Below are positions 30,458 through 39,330 of a DNA stretch of 64,000 nucleotides, in pieces. Position 1 is the first letter of the stretch; each line of letters starts with the position of its first letter. Source of the stretch: an uncultured Oscillospiraceae bacterium (GTDB taxonomy: Bacteria; Bacillota; Clostridia; Oscillospirales; Acutalibacteraceae); the NCBI GenBank assembly GCA_900542575.1, contig UQOE01000007.1:1-64000 (forward strand), given 5' to 3'. Both the position numbers and the translations under genes were made by a program. The notes beneath the pieces are model-generated. The model did not search any database. It saw nothing but the letters and a program-made list of their open reading frames with translations, and was not told the DNA's origin.

Positions 30458-33226
30458 ATGAGCAAATCAACCGGCAGATCGCTCCGGATAGGCATGCTGA
30501 GCGTGCTGATGGCTTTTCTTTTTGCTGTCACCGTGCTCGTGCCCGGAGCAGCGCTCCTGCCCACCGCACACGCGGCGTACAAGACGAATGGAAAGGACAA
30601 TTCCACCATTCCCTATGATTCAAGCATTACATCGAACAAGCAGCAGTGGGAAGGTTTTGTCCAGAAAGAGGCAGAGGAGGGCACGGTTCTTCTGAAGAAC
30701 AAAGATCATGCGCTTCCCATTGACACCTCCAAGGGAAAAGTAAAGGTCAACCTGCTTGGGTACTGTGCCTACAATCCGGTCTATTCCGGCTCCGGTTCCG
30801 GATCCATCAAAGCGGGCAGCCGCACCGACTTCAAGACCTCCCTGGCCAATGCCGGCTTCGAGGTGAATCCGGCTGTTGAACAGGCGGGCTTCTACAAAGC
30901 GGAGGAGAAGAGCGGAATTGCCGCATCGGTCTCCTCTCTGGTTCCGTCTTTTGACCAGAAAGAGGTCTCTCTCGACAAATTTACCGGCAATACTTCTTTT
31001 GACAATATGAAGAAGTATTCCGATATCGCCATTGTCGTCCTCGGCCGAAATGCCGGCGAGGGCCAGGATCTCGACACCTACAAGAGCGTCGACGGCCGCC
31101 GCTACCTGCAGCTCAGCGTCAATGAGGAGAATCTCCTCAAACAGGCGCGCAAAACTTTCAGCAAACTTATTGTCGTCGTCAACTCCGCCAATGCGCTGGA
31201 GATGGGCGGACTGAACGCCATCGGCGCAGACGCCATCATCAGCACCGGCATTCCGGGTGCCCACGGACTGGATGCCTTCGGCAAGATCCTGAACGGTACC
31301 GTCAACCCGTCCGGCCGACTGGTTGACACCTGGGTCAACGATAACGACGCCAACCCGACCTCCGCCACCTTCGGCGAGCACAAGGCTTCGAATACGTCGG
31401 GCGCCTATTACATTGATTATATTGAGAATATCTACAACGGATACAAGTTCTACGAGACCGCGGCCGCGGAAAAAGCGGTCATCAAGGATCCGAAGAGCGG
31501 CAAGACGTTCGACTACCGCAATTACAACAGCGTCGTCGCGTATCCCTTCGGCTCCGGCCTGTCCTATACCTCCTTCTCTCAGGAGATCAAAGGCGGTATT
31601 CCGCATAAACTGAAACCGCATGACACGTTTGACGTTAAAGTCAAAGTCAAAAATACCGGCAAGACCGCCGGCAAAGAAGTCGTAGAGCTCTACGTCACAG
31701 TTCCGTACACCAAGTACGATCAGAACCACGGCGTGGAAAAGGCGGCCGTCTCTCTGGTCGGCTATGCGAAAACCGATGTCCTCCAGCCCGGCAAATCCGA
31801 GACCGTCAAAGTCCCGGTCAGCATGGAGAAGATCGCATCTTACGACAACACTTATCCGAACGCCAACGGCACGAAGGGCGCATATCGCCTGGACGGCGGC
31901 AAATATACCTTCTCCATCCGCGCCAACTCTCATCAGGTACTGGACAGCAAGGATGCCGAGATGGACAAAGACTTTGTCTACACCGGTGCCGACAAGCGCC
32001 AGAGCGATGACCAGCAGGCCTCCAACCAGTTCGATCAGGCAGAGCGCGGCAAGTACCTCTCCCGGAAGAACGGTTTTGCCAACTACGCCGATGTCGTCAA
32101 CTCGGTAAGCTCCAGCGTCAAGGACACGAGCTTCCAGGAGAACCCGAACAAGTACAATTCCAAGTATGATAAGGAAGTCACCAAACACTATGTCAAGGGA
32201 GTTGACTACGCCAAACAGGGCGGCACGCTGAAGTACACCGACCTGAAGGGAAAGTCTTATGACGATCCGCAGTGGGATGAGCTCTTAAGCCAGCTCACCC
32301 TCGACGAGATGGTCCATCTCGTCCGCTCCGGTCTCTACAAGACCGCACCGATGCGTTCCGTCGGCAAACCGATGACCCTTGATCTCGACGGCCCGCTGGC
32401 CATCAGCTCGGAAGTATCTTCCGCAACCCAGCTCCAGGGCGTCGGCCATACCTCCGTCCCGGTTCTGGCCTCCACCTGGAACAACGATCTCGCCTATACC
32501 TACGGCTCCTATATTGCCGATGAGGCCCATTCCATGGGCGTCACCTCCTGGTATGCCCCTGCGATGGACAATCACCGCAACGCATACTCCGGCCGAAACT
32601 ACGAGTACTATTCCGAAGACGCCACTCTGAGCGGCGGCATGGGCTCCAATGAGTGCCTTGGCGCACGGAAGAAGGGCCTTATCACCTACATGAAGCACTT
32701 CGCGTTCAATGATCAGGAGAACCACCGCGGCGAGAACCTCCACACCTATGTCAACGAACAGGCCGCAAGAGAAATCTACCTGCGCCCGTTCGAGATGGCG
32801 GTTAAAGAGGGCCACGCCAATGCATGCATGGGCGCCTGCAACATGATCGGCGACGTCTTCTGCAACGACTATGAGCCTCTGATGGTTCAGGTCCTCCGCA
32901 ACGAGTGGGGCTTCCGCGGCATTGTCTCCACAGATCAGTGCAGCTGGGGTCTCCAAACCGGCAAGGCCGGCACAGTTGGCCCGACCTACTACTGGACGCA
33001 GACGGACGCCATGCTCCGCGGCGGCACCGACTTCTGGCTCGATTTCCAGATTGATGATCTGAAGAAACCGTCCACCTTCTCGGATGCAGATATCTACTAT
33101 CTGATGCGCGCAGCTAAGGATATTCTCTACACCGATGCCAACGCATATGTCATTCCCGCTACGACCAACATTACCGGTTCCAGCAACGATGGCATTATGG
33201 GCTATATTATTCAGGATCTGACCTGA
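30458..33226 (+). CDS. Secreted, circularly permuted family 3 glycoside hydrolase
   Basis: This 922-residue protein has a signal peptide (about residues 1-40, hydrophobic VLMAFLFAVTVLVPGAALL, cleavage near AHA-AY). Domain order is inverted relative to standard GH3: GH3 C-terminal alpha/beta sandwich first (EEGTVLLKNKDHALPID, about 70-300), a fibronectin-III-like domain (about 390-480), then the catalytic TIM barrel (about 600-900). The nucleophile is Asp826 in RGIVSTDQCSW; YMKHFAFNDQENHRGE is the substrate-binding loop. This permuted type occurs in rumen and gut Clostridia and is usually beta-glucosidase or xylosidase active. No wall anchor is seen. AGAGGAG lies before the ATG. Confidence 0.9.
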   Translation: MSKSTGRSLRIGMLSVLMAFLFAVTVLVPGAALLPTAHAAYKTNGKDNSTIPYDSSITSNKQQWEGFVQKEAEEGTVLLKNKDHALPIDTSKGKVKVNLLGYCAYNPVYSGSGSGSIKAGSRTDFKTSLANAGFEVNPAVEQAGFYKAEEKSGIAASVSSLVPSFDQKEVSLDKFTGNTSFDNMKKYSDIAIVVLGRNAGEGQDLDTYKSVDGRRYLQLSVNEENLLKQARKTFSKLIVVVNSANALEMGGLNAIGADAIISTGIPGAHGLDAFGKILNGTVNPSGRLVDTWVNDNDANPTSATFGEHKASNTSGAYYIDYIENIYNGYKFYETAAAEKAVIKDPKSGKTFDYRNYNSVVAYPFGSGLSYTSFSQEIKGGIPHKLKPHDTFDVKVKVKNTGKTAGKEVVELYVTVPYTKYDQNHGVEKAAVSLVGYAKTDVLQPGKSETVKVPVSMEKIASYDNTYPNANGTKGAYRLDGGKYTFSIRANSHQVLDSKDAEMDKDFVYTGADKRQSDDQQASNQFDQAERGKYLSRKNGFANYADVVNSVSSSVKDTSFQENPNKYNSKYDKEVTKHYVKGVDYAKQGGTLKYTDLKGKSYDDPQWDELLSQLTLDEMVHLVRSGLYKTAPMRSVGKPMTLDLDGPLAISSEVSSATQLQGVGHTSVPVLASTWNNDLAYTYGSYIADEAHSMGVTSWYAPAMDNHRNAYSGRNYEYYSEDATLSGGMGSNECLGARKKGLITYMKHFAFNDQENHRGENLHTYVNEQAAREIYLRPFEMAVKEGHANACMGACNMIGDVFCNDYEPLMVQVLRNEWGFRGIVSTDQCSWGLQTGKAGTVGPTYYWTQTDAMLRGGTDFWLDFQIDDLKKPSTFSDADIYYLMRAAKDILYTDANAYVIPATTNITGSSNDGIMGYIIQDLT

Positions 33227-33247
33227 TAACTTTTTCAAACAGGAATG

Positions 33248-33284
33248 GCGGTCAGCCCGGAAGGGCTGGCCGCTGTTTATTTTT
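33248..33284 (+). terminator. Terminator of the GH3 gene
   Basis: GCGGTCAGCCC (33248-33258) pairs with GGGCTGGCCGC (33263-33273), with one wobble, followed by TGTTTATTTTT. Confidence 0.75.
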
Positions 33285-33614
33285 GGGGGAGTGGGTGAAA
33301 GGCCGGCAGGAGGGAGGGGTGAAACTCAGTTTCGTACGCGGAAGCTGGTATTTCGTATGTTGTTGAGAATCATTCCCATTGTCGGGTCAGGCCAGAATTT
33401 TGTTTGAGTCTGGCCCAGTATTTTGTATCATAACCGGGCTAATCTGCTCAGAAATGATGACCTGACCCAGCCCCTGCCGCCGGCAAGCCGTCTTTTGTGA
33501 GACTTTCCTATTATTTTGTATCAAAGCAGGACGAATTTGCCGGGCCAAATTCCCAAAAAAATTCAAATTGACCCATGAGCGACAATTCACCACACCCCGC
33601 CCCCAATCACACAC
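33285..33614. other. Gene-free spacer with repeated TATTTTGTATCA units
   Basis: No gene is visible. TATTTTGTATCA occurs exactly at 33419-33430 and 33512-33523, each followed by a similar 18-nt stretch. GGCCAGA/TCTGGCC (33390-33415) forms a small hairpin. The content may be regulatory or a decayed repeat. Confidence 0.35.
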
Positions 33615-33646
33615 AAAAAGCACGCCCTTCAAAGGACGTGCTTTTT
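33615..33646 (-). terminator. Terminator of the glutathione peroxidase gene
   Basis: AAAAAGCACG (33615-33624) pairs exactly with CGTGCTTTTT (33637-33646); the minus-strand T run follows the gpx stop codon. Confidence 0.75.
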
Positions 33647-33683
33647 GTTATGCTTGGAAAGGAAAGACAGAAGATTTCAGTGA

Positions 33684-34226
33684 TTACAGCAGAGAAGCGA
33701 CATACTTCTCAACTTCCTCCATGTCGGCGGTGGGCTCGAAGCGTTTGACGACGCTGCCGTCACGGTCGACGATGAATTTGGTGAAGTTCCATTTGATCTT
33801 GGAGTTGTTCTTGTAGTCCTTGTCCTGTGTATTCAGGAGTGCCTTCATTGCCAGAGCTTTGGCGCCTTTGCCAAAGCCCTCAAAGCCCTGCTGACTCTTG
33901 AGATAGGTGTAGAGCGGAAGCTCGTTTTCGCCGTTGACGTCGGACTTCTTCATCTGTGGGAACTGGGTGTTGTAGTGGAGTTTGCAGAAGGAGTGGATCT
34001 CTTCATCGGTGCCGGGGGCCTGATCCTTGAACTGGTTGCAGGGGATATCGATGATCTCAAGCCCTTTGTCGTGGTACTTCTCGTACATCTTCTCAATGGG
34101 CTCGTACTGCGGGGTGAAGCCGCAGCCGGTTGCGGTATTGACGATCATCATAACTTTGCCTTTGTAGTCGGCGAGGGAGAGGGTTTCGCCGGTACCAGTG
34201 GTGAGAGTGAAATCATAAATGGACAT
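33684..34226 (-). CDS. Glutathione peroxidase family thiol peroxidase
   Basis: This 180-residue protein has all three family motifs: MIVNTATGCGFTPQYEPIEK with a peroxidatic Cys (near residue 35) instead of selenocysteine, IIDIPCNQFKDQAPG, and KWNFTKFIVDRDG. Bacterial Cys forms usually take electrons from thioredoxin rather than glutathione. It removes hydrogen peroxide and organic peroxides in the cytoplasm. GGAGGTT upstream supports the ATG. It is a single gene with its own terminator. Confidence 0.92.
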   Translation of the reverse strand: MSIYDFTLTTGTGETLSLADYKGKVMMIVNTATGCGFTPQYEPIEKMYEKYHDKGLEIIDIPCNQFKDQAPGTDEEIHSFCKLHYNTQFPQMKKSDVNGENELPLYTYLKSQQGFEGFGKGAKALAMKALLNTQDKDYKNNSKIKWNFTKFIVDRDGSVVKRFEPTADMEEVEKYVASLL

Positions 34227-34311
34227 ATGTGAGAACCTCCTAGTTGGTTAGCTTTGACTTACTGTTTACAATTTAATTGTACTCAATCTTTTTGAAAATG
34301 CAACTATTTTT

Positions 34312-34339
34312 TTGAAAAAACCTCGGATTCTGTTATAAT
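34312..34339 (+). promoter_or_regulatory. Promoter of ackA
   Basis: TTGAAA (34312-34317) and TATAAT (34334-34339) with 16-bp spacing, 33 nt before the start codon. Confidence 0.55.
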
Positions 34340-34371
34340 ACTTGAAACTGCATAAAAAGGATGACAAATTG

Positions 34372-35625
34372 ATGAAAATTTTAGTTATAAATTGCGGAAG
34401 TTCCTCTCTGAAGTTCCAGCTTCTCGACATGACAAACGAGCAGGTTCTCGCCAAAGGGCTGTGCGAGCGCATCGGAGACGGTAGCCATGTCCGGTATCAG
34501 AGCGCGGCGGGGAGCATCTCCTATGACAAAGATCTGCCGGACCACAATGCGGCGTTTGATGAGGTGCGCCGGCTTCTGACCACCGGCGAGAGCAAAGTGA
34601 CAGACCCGGAAGGCATTGACGCCATTGGGCACCGCGTTGTCCAGGGCGGCGACATCTACAGCCAGAGCGTGCTGATTGACGAAAAGGTGGAGCAGACCCT
34701 TGAGGAGCTCTCTTCCCTGGCACCGCTGCACAATCCCGCCAACCTCCAGGGCATCCGTGCTGCGCGCGCCGCCTTCGGTGACGACGTTCCCCAGGTGGCA
34801 GTCTTCGACACCGCGTTCCACAGCACGATCTCCCAGCGTGTCTTCATTTACCCGCTTCCATACGAGATCTATACCAAGTACCGTGTGCGCAAATACGGAT
34901 TCCACGGCATTTCGCACCGGACGGTCAGCCGCAAGCTGCACGATGTGCATCCGGAATACCGCAAAGTTATCACCTGCCATCTCGGAAACGGCTCATCCCT
35001 CGCCGCCATCCGGGAGGGCGAGTGCGTCGATACCACCATGGGCCTGACTCCGCTCAGCGGATTCATGATGGGCACGCGCTCCGGCAACATTGACCCCGCC
35101 ATCGTCCCGTTCCTGGAGCGAGAGGCCGGCTATACCCCGGACGAGATCGACGAACTGCTCAACAAAAAATCCGGTTTCCTCGGGGTCTCCGGCGTCTCCT
35201 CCGATGTACGGGATGTCGAAGAAGCCGCCAAAAAAGGCAACCTTCGCGCCCAGCTGGCCATCGATATCTTCACGCTGCAGGTGGCGCAGCTCATCGCCGG
35301 ACTCTCGGTCACCCTCCACGGGCTCGATGCACTGGTTTTCACCGCGGGCATCGGAGAAAACGACAGCACAATTCGCCGGGCCATCTGCTCCCAGCTGGAC
35401 TATCTCGGGGTGGAACTCGACGGTCTGCGCAACGACAACGTCCCGCGGGGCGAGGCGGCGCGCATCCATTCCGACCGCTCGAAGGTGGGAATCTATGTGA
35501 TCCCCACAAATGAGGAGCTGACGATTGCGAAAGATACAGAGCAGCTGATCAACCTGCTGGTCAACGGTACGGCGAAGGACGATCTTGACTATACCGAAAT
35601 CCTGAGCCAGCCGCTGCGGGAATAA
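34372..35625 (+). CDS. ackA: Acetate kinase
   Basis: This 417-residue acetate kinase begins MKILVINCGSSSLKFQLLDM and has FHGISHRTVS, CHLGNGSSLAAIREGECVDT, GLTPLSGFMMGTRSGNIDPA and FTAGIGENDSTIRR. It converts acetyl phosphate and ADP to acetate and ATP at the end of fermentation. The ATG at 34372 is chosen because homology starts there and AAGG lies upstream. The usual partner pta is not adjacent. A strong bidirectional terminator follows. Confidence 0.95.
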   Translation: MKILVINCGSSSLKFQLLDMTNEQVLAKGLCERIGDGSHVRYQSAAGSISYDKDLPDHNAAFDEVRRLLTTGESKVTDPEGIDAIGHRVVQGGDIYSQSVLIDEKVEQTLEELSSLAPLHNPANLQGIRAARAAFGDDVPQVAVFDTAFHSTISQRVFIYPLPYEIYTKYRVRKYGFHGISHRTVSRKLHDVHPEYRKVITCHLGNGSSLAAIREGECVDTTMGLTPLSGFMMGTRSGNIDPAIVPFLEREAGYTPDEIDELLNKKSGFLGVSGVSSDVRDVEEAAKKGNLRAQLAIDIFTLQVAQLIAGLSVTLHGLDALVFTAGIGENDSTIRRAICSQLDYLGVELDGLRNDNVPRGEAARIHSDRSKVGIYVIPTNEELTIAKDTEQLINLLVNGTAKDDLDYTEILSQPLRE

Positions 35626-35626
35626 G

Positions 35627-35657
35627 AAAAACAGCCTGCCGTACGGCAGGCTGTTTT
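35627..35657. terminator. Bidirectional terminator between ackA and the amidase gene
   Basis: AAAACAGCCTGCC (35627-35640, allowing for the A run) pairs with GGCAGGCTGTTTT (35645-35657) around GTAC, with A and T runs on both sides. Confidence 0.85.
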
Positions 35658-35661
35658 GGGT

Positions 35662-36492
35662 TTAAGACAGGGTCTTCAATTCGTAGATATCTTTGCGACG
35701 GTGTTTGAGGAGGGGGAGCTGGTCCCGCACTTCGTCAATGCGGTCCAGGTCCAGGTCGACCACGCGGATTTGGGCGCGGTCCTCGAGCTCGGAGATGACG
35801 ATGCCCCAGGGGTCCACGACAATGGAGTGGCCATAGGCGACATAGTTGGCGTCCAGGTTCCGGGCCGGGGAGGTGCCGATGGTGTAGACCTGATTGTCGA
35901 CGGCCCGGCTGCGGAACATGAGTTCCCAGTGGGCAGGGCCTGTGGTCAGGTTGAAGGCGGCGGGGCAGAGCAGCACTTTGGCGCCGCGGTCTGTCATGAG
36001 GCGGGCGAGTTCCGGAAAACGGAAGTCGTAGCAGATGCAGATGCCCATTTTGCAGAACTCCGTGTCAAAAACGGTGACCTGATTTCCGGCACTCAGACGG
36101 GAGGACTCCTGAAAGGCCTGTCCGCCCGCAATATTGATGTCAAACAGATGCATCTTCCGGTGCTTGGCGATGCAGTTTCCGGCGCGGTCAAAGACATAGG
36201 CGGTGTTGTAGACCTTGCCGTCGTCCCCGAGTTCGGGGACACTGCCAGCAGAGAGGTAGACGCTGCGGTCGCGGGCCAGGTCGGAGAGGAACCGGTAAGC
36301 GGGCCCACCTTCGGGCTCCGCGTAGTCCCGGAAACGGTCGGCGTCGTAGGGGCAGAGGAACATCTCCGGCAGCGTGACAAGGTCCAGACTGCGCATGAGG
36401 TCCCGGTCAAAGAGAGAGGCCACCCGGTCGAGATTCTCCTGCGCGTCTTCGCTGACGGGAGTCTGAAGCACTGCGGTACGGATTTTTGCCAT
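35662..36492 (-). CDS. Cytoplasmic carbon-nitrogen hydrolase (Nit2/omega-amidase type)
   Basis: This 276-residue nitrilase-superfamily protein has the triad Glu43 (TLPEMFLCPY), Lys113 (HRKMHLFDI) and Cys154 (ICICYDFRFPELARL). It also has PAAFNLTTGPAHWELMFRSR, the pattern of Nit2/omega-amidases that hydrolyse 2-oxoglutaramate or 2-oxosuccinamate formed by glutamine or asparagine transamination. The ATG at 36492 follows GGGTG. No signal peptide is present, unlike the family member at 19548. It is a single gene. Confidence 0.88.
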   Translation of the reverse strand: MAKIRTAVLQTPVSEDAQENLDRVASLFDRDLMRSLDLVTLPEMFLCPYDADRFRDYAEPEGGPAYRFLSDLARDRSVYLSAGSVPELGDDGKVYNTAYVFDRAGNCIAKHRKMHLFDINIAGGQAFQESSRLSAGNQVTVFDTEFCKMGICICYDFRFPELARLMTDRGAKVLLCPAAFNLTTGPAHWELMFRSRAVDNQVYTIGTSPARNLDANYVAYGHSIVVDPWGIVISELEDRAQIRVVDLDLDRIDEVRDQLPLLKHRRKDIYELKTLS

Positions 36493-36618
36493 GGAATCAC
36501 ACCCTTTATCATTGATACCTTTATTATAACAGAGAAAAAAGACAGGCCCAAGTAGAAAGGGGAACGGGATTTCGGCCGCCTGTGCTATAATAGACCACAT
36601 ATAGAAAGGAAATTGCAT

Positions 36619-37185
36619 ATGGCAACCTATTTAGTTGACTTTGAAAACGTCAACGGCGACGGTCTCGTGGGCATCGACAAGCTCCACAGCACCGACGTCG
36701 TCACTATTTTTTATTCGAAAAATGCAGCTTCCATCACCTTTGAGACGCACCAGGCGCTGAACGCATCCAGTGCCGAAATCGACTACCTGAAGGTGGAGAG
36801 CGGCACCAAAAACGCGCTGGATTTTCAGCTGGTTTCCTATCTCGGCTTTCTGATGGCCAAAAAGCCGAATGACGCCTATTACCTTGTCACCAAGGACAAC
36901 GGCTATAAGGCGGTTGTGGACTTCTGGACCCATGTCGGAAAACGGGTCAGCCTCGTGGCCAACCTGGAGAAGACCACGCTGGAAGAGGAGAACAACGAAA
37001 TTCGAAACGTCCTGCGCGGCACGCTCCCGGACCGCAAGGACCAGGATCTCGTGCTCCAATACGTCGAAAAGTATAAGACGAAAATGGGTCTCAACAACGC
37101 GCTCCAGAAAAATTTCGACAGCAAGCGCGGCGGAGAGATCTATAAACTCCTGAAACCTTATATTAAAGATAAGAAAGGCAACTGA
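36619..37185 (+). CDS. PIN-like domain protein (putative RNase)
   Basis: This 188-residue protein begins ATYLVDFENVNGDGLVGIDK and contains SGTKNALDFQLVSYLGFLMA, then AYYLVTKDNGYKAVVDFWTH. The spaced acidic residues (Asp in VDFENV, Asp in ALDFQL, Asp in VTKDNG) match the metal-binding site of PIN/NYN-type nucleases. The C-terminal third is a charged helix (EEENNEIRNVLRG) of unknown role. GAAAGGA is 8 nt before ATG 36619; a TTG at 36613 is possible. The gene overlaps the next by one base (TGATG), so it forms an operon with a MarR regulator and NudC. Confidence 0.72.
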   Translation: MATYLVDFENVNGDGLVGIDKLHSTDVVTIFYSKNAASITFETHQALNASSAEIDYLKVESGTKNALDFQLVSYLGFLMAKKPNDAYYLVTKDNGYKAVVDFWTHVGKRVSLVANLEKTTLEEENNEIRNVLRGTLPDRKDQDLVLQYVEKYKTKMGLNNALQKNFDSKRGGEIYKLLKPYIKDKKGN

Positions 37186-37613
37186 TGGAGCCAGACTATC
37201 TGACCAGCGGCACGCTGATCAAACAGATCGACGACGAATTTACCAAAGAGGCCAACAGCATTCTGCGCCCCGTTGGACTGACCGTCTCGCAGGCCCGCAT
37301 TTTACTGCTGCTGGATCGCGCGCCGGGCTGCGAACTGACCCTGAAAGAGCTGGAGCCACTGGCCCACGTCTCCCAACAGACCTGTGCCGGGAACGTCGCA
37401 CGGCTGGTGGAAAAGGGGTTCCTGGATACCTCGCGGGACCGGGAGGACCGCCGCACCAAACACATCCGACTGACCAAGAAGGGGCGCAGCAGCATGGAGC
37501 CCGTCCGGGACTGCATGCGGCAGGCGGAGCGCTTGGTCTTCGGATCTCTGAGCGAAGGGGAGCGGCGGGAACTGACCCGTCTGTTGCGCCGTGTCCGCGA
37601 CCATATGAAATGA
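37185..37613 (+). CDS. MarR-family regulator between PIN-like and nudC genes
   Basis: This 142-residue MarR protein has TLKELEPLAHVSQQTCAGNV as reading helices and DREDRRTKHIRLTKKGRSSM as the wing. Its ATG overlaps the stop of the PIN-like gene and it ends 10 nt before nudC, so all three are co-transcribed. It probably regulates its own operon, but I see no clear dyad in front of 36613. Confidence 0.85.
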   Translation: MEPDYLTSGTLIKQIDDEFTKEANSILRPVGLTVSQARILLLLDRAPGCELTLKELEPLAHVSQQTCAGNVARLVEKGFLDTSRDREDRRTKHIRLTKKGRSSMEPVRDCMRQAERLVFGSLSEGERRELTRLLRRVRDHMK

Positions 37614-37623
37614 GGAATTTAGC

Positions 37624-38499
37624 ATGATACAGGATATTGCGCCGCACCGCCTGGACAACCACTTTGAGGGCGGGCGGCTGCCGACCGCAGACAGCCTGGT
37701 CATCGCCTTCCGCGGCCGAAACGTGCTGCTGCACACGGCAGAGGATGGCAGCTTCTGTCTGCCCACCGCCCGGGAGCTGGGCGCCGATGTCCGGCTCAGC
37801 TACCTGATCCGCATGGACGGGACGGACTATTTCTTCCCCGTGGAAGAAATTCCGAATCCGGACATTCCGGGCGGATACGCCTATCTGGGCATCCGGGACA
37901 TCCGCCGGAGCGGGAAGGCCGCCCCGGAGCAGGCGATGCTCCTGGTGACGGCGCTGCATCTGGCCAACTGGTACCGCCATAACCGTTTCTGCGGCGCCTG
38001 CGGCAGCCCGACGGAGATCGACACCCTGGAACGCGCCATGGTCTGTCCCAAATGCGGCAACAAAATCTTCCCTCGGATTAACCCCGCGGTCATTGTCGGC
38101 ATCCGCAACGGCGATTCGCTGCTTTTAACCGAGTACGCGGCGCGCACCGGTCAATCGCTCCCGTTCTACGCTCTGGTGGCGGGCTTCGCCGAGATCGGAG
38201 AGACCTTCGAGGAGTGCGTCCAGCGAGAGGTCATGGAAGAGGTCGGACTGAAGGTCAAAAATATTCGCTACTACAAGTCGCAGCCCTGGGGCTTTGCCGA
38301 CGACCTCCTCGCCGGCTATTACTGCGACGTCGACGGAGACCCGACGATCCACATGGATACCAACGAGCTGAAGACGGCCATCTGGGTTCCCCGCAGCGAG
38401 ATCCAGCTGCAGTGGGACAGCATGAGTCTCACCAATGAGATGATGCGGATGTTCAAAGAGGGCCGGGACGAGGAACTTCTGCGGTACCCAAAAGTATGA
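37624..38499 (+). CDS. nudC: NAD+ diphosphatase / NAD-RNA decapping enzyme
   Basis: This 291-residue NudC has an N-terminal domain, a four-Cys zinc ribbon (RFCGACGSPTEI and MVCPKCGNKIFPRI, about residues 120-150), and the Nudix box GFAEIGETFEECVQREVMEE with the downstream SQPWGF motif typical of NADH pyrophosphatases. NudC cleaves NAD(H) to NMN(H) and AMP and removes NAD caps from RNA 5' ends. GAGGA lies before the ATG. It is last in the PIN-MarR-nudC operon, followed by a terminator. Confidence 0.93.
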   Translation: MIQDIAPHRLDNHFEGGRLPTADSLVIAFRGRNVLLHTAEDGSFCLPTARELGADVRLSYLIRMDGTDYFFPVEEIPNPDIPGGYAYLGIRDIRRSGKAAPEQAMLLVTALHLANWYRHNRFCGACGSPTEIDTLERAMVCPKCGNKIFPRINPAVIVGIRNGDSLLLTEYAARTGQSLPFYALVAGFAEIGETFEECVQREVMEEVGLKVKNIRYYKSQPWGFADDLLAGYYCDVDGDPTIHMDTNELKTAIWVPRSEIQLQWDSMSLTNEMMRMFKEGRDEELLRYPKV

Positions 38500-38504
38500 G
38501 TATC

Positions 38505-38547
38505 AAAAGGACGGCAGCCCGCTGAAAAAGCGGACTGCCGTCCTTTT
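38505..38547. terminator. Bidirectional terminator after nudC
   Basis: AAAAGGACGGCAG with inner CCGCT pairs with AGCGG and CTGCCGTCCTTTT, with A and T runs on both sides. Confidence 0.85.
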
Positions 38548-38558
38548 ACGGTTCCAAA

Positions 38559-39209
38559 TTATGCGGTCACTGCATGGGCAAAGGCAGCGGAGCGGTCGAG
38601 CAGTACGACGCCGCCGTCCTCTAGATCGCGCCCGGTGAGCCAGAGCTTGTCGAGGGGGAGCCATCTGGCCTCGCTGTAGGTGACAGCCTTGACCAGAATG
38701 TGGCCGTCGTCCGTCCGGGTGTAGCCGTTGAGGAGGAACCAGTGCCACTCGTAGTCCTCGAAGCGCTTGTCCTGGTGGTGGAGGATCATAGTGGGGAGCG
38801 GCATGCCCGCGTCAATCTGGGCGGTGATGGCCTTGCCGGCGTCCGGCCAGAGGATCTCCTTGTGGACCGGCCTCATGCCGGCGATGGGGGACTGGCCGGC
38901 GGCCTCTGCGCAGTCGCCCAGGTAGCGCTGGAAGCCGTCCATCCAGGCCTCGAGGGTGTTGATGCCCTTCCAGCGCGGGTGGAGATACGGTTTCATCTTC
39001 TGGGCAAACGCAATATAGGTTTCCTTGTCCAGTTTATCGACATCGAATGGCACGAGGCTTTTCGCGCCGTAGTATTTTGCCAGGTAGATGCACAGGTCAC
39101 AGGCCGTGACGGCGCCGCAGCCGCCGAGCTTCATGATGGGGTCGGTCAGCCAGTCCTGATTGCTGCCGTAGCTGTCGCCGATGGTGAAATAGGGGAGTTC
39201 ACGGATCAT
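38559..39209 (-). CDS. Papain-like (C39-like) cysteine peptidase family protein
   Basis: This 216-residue protein has an N-terminal LPYFTIGDSYGSNQDWLTDP, then MKLGGCGAVTACDLCIYLAK, where the Cys in GGCGAVTA is in the position of a papain-like nucleophile. The matching His is probably in DYEWHWFLLNGYTR. It resembles C39-like proteins of Clostridia. No signal peptide or ABC domain is present, so it is probably cytoplasmic with an unknown substrate. GAGGTC upstream of ATG 39209 supports the start; an in-frame longer form lacks a ribosome site. Confidence 0.65.
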   Translation of the reverse strand: MIRELPYFTIGDSYGSNQDWLTDPIMKLGGCGAVTACDLCIYLAKYYGAKSLVPFDVDKLDKETYIAFAQKMKPYLHPRWKGINTLEAWMDGFQRYLGDCAEAAGQSPIAGMRPVHKEILWPDAGKAITAQIDAGMPLPTMILHHQDKRFEDYEWHWFLLNGYTRTDDGHILVKAVTYSEARWLPLDKLWLTGRDLEDGGVVLLDRSAAFAHAVTA

Positions 39210-39330
39210 AGGAGAGACCTCTTTTCTAAAAATCTCCATTACTATAGGACAATCGGGGATAGATTGCAATGTAAAAAAAGGATCTGTGACCTGCGCGCGG
39301 GGAAAAAAGGCAATCTGTGGAAAAAAACGA

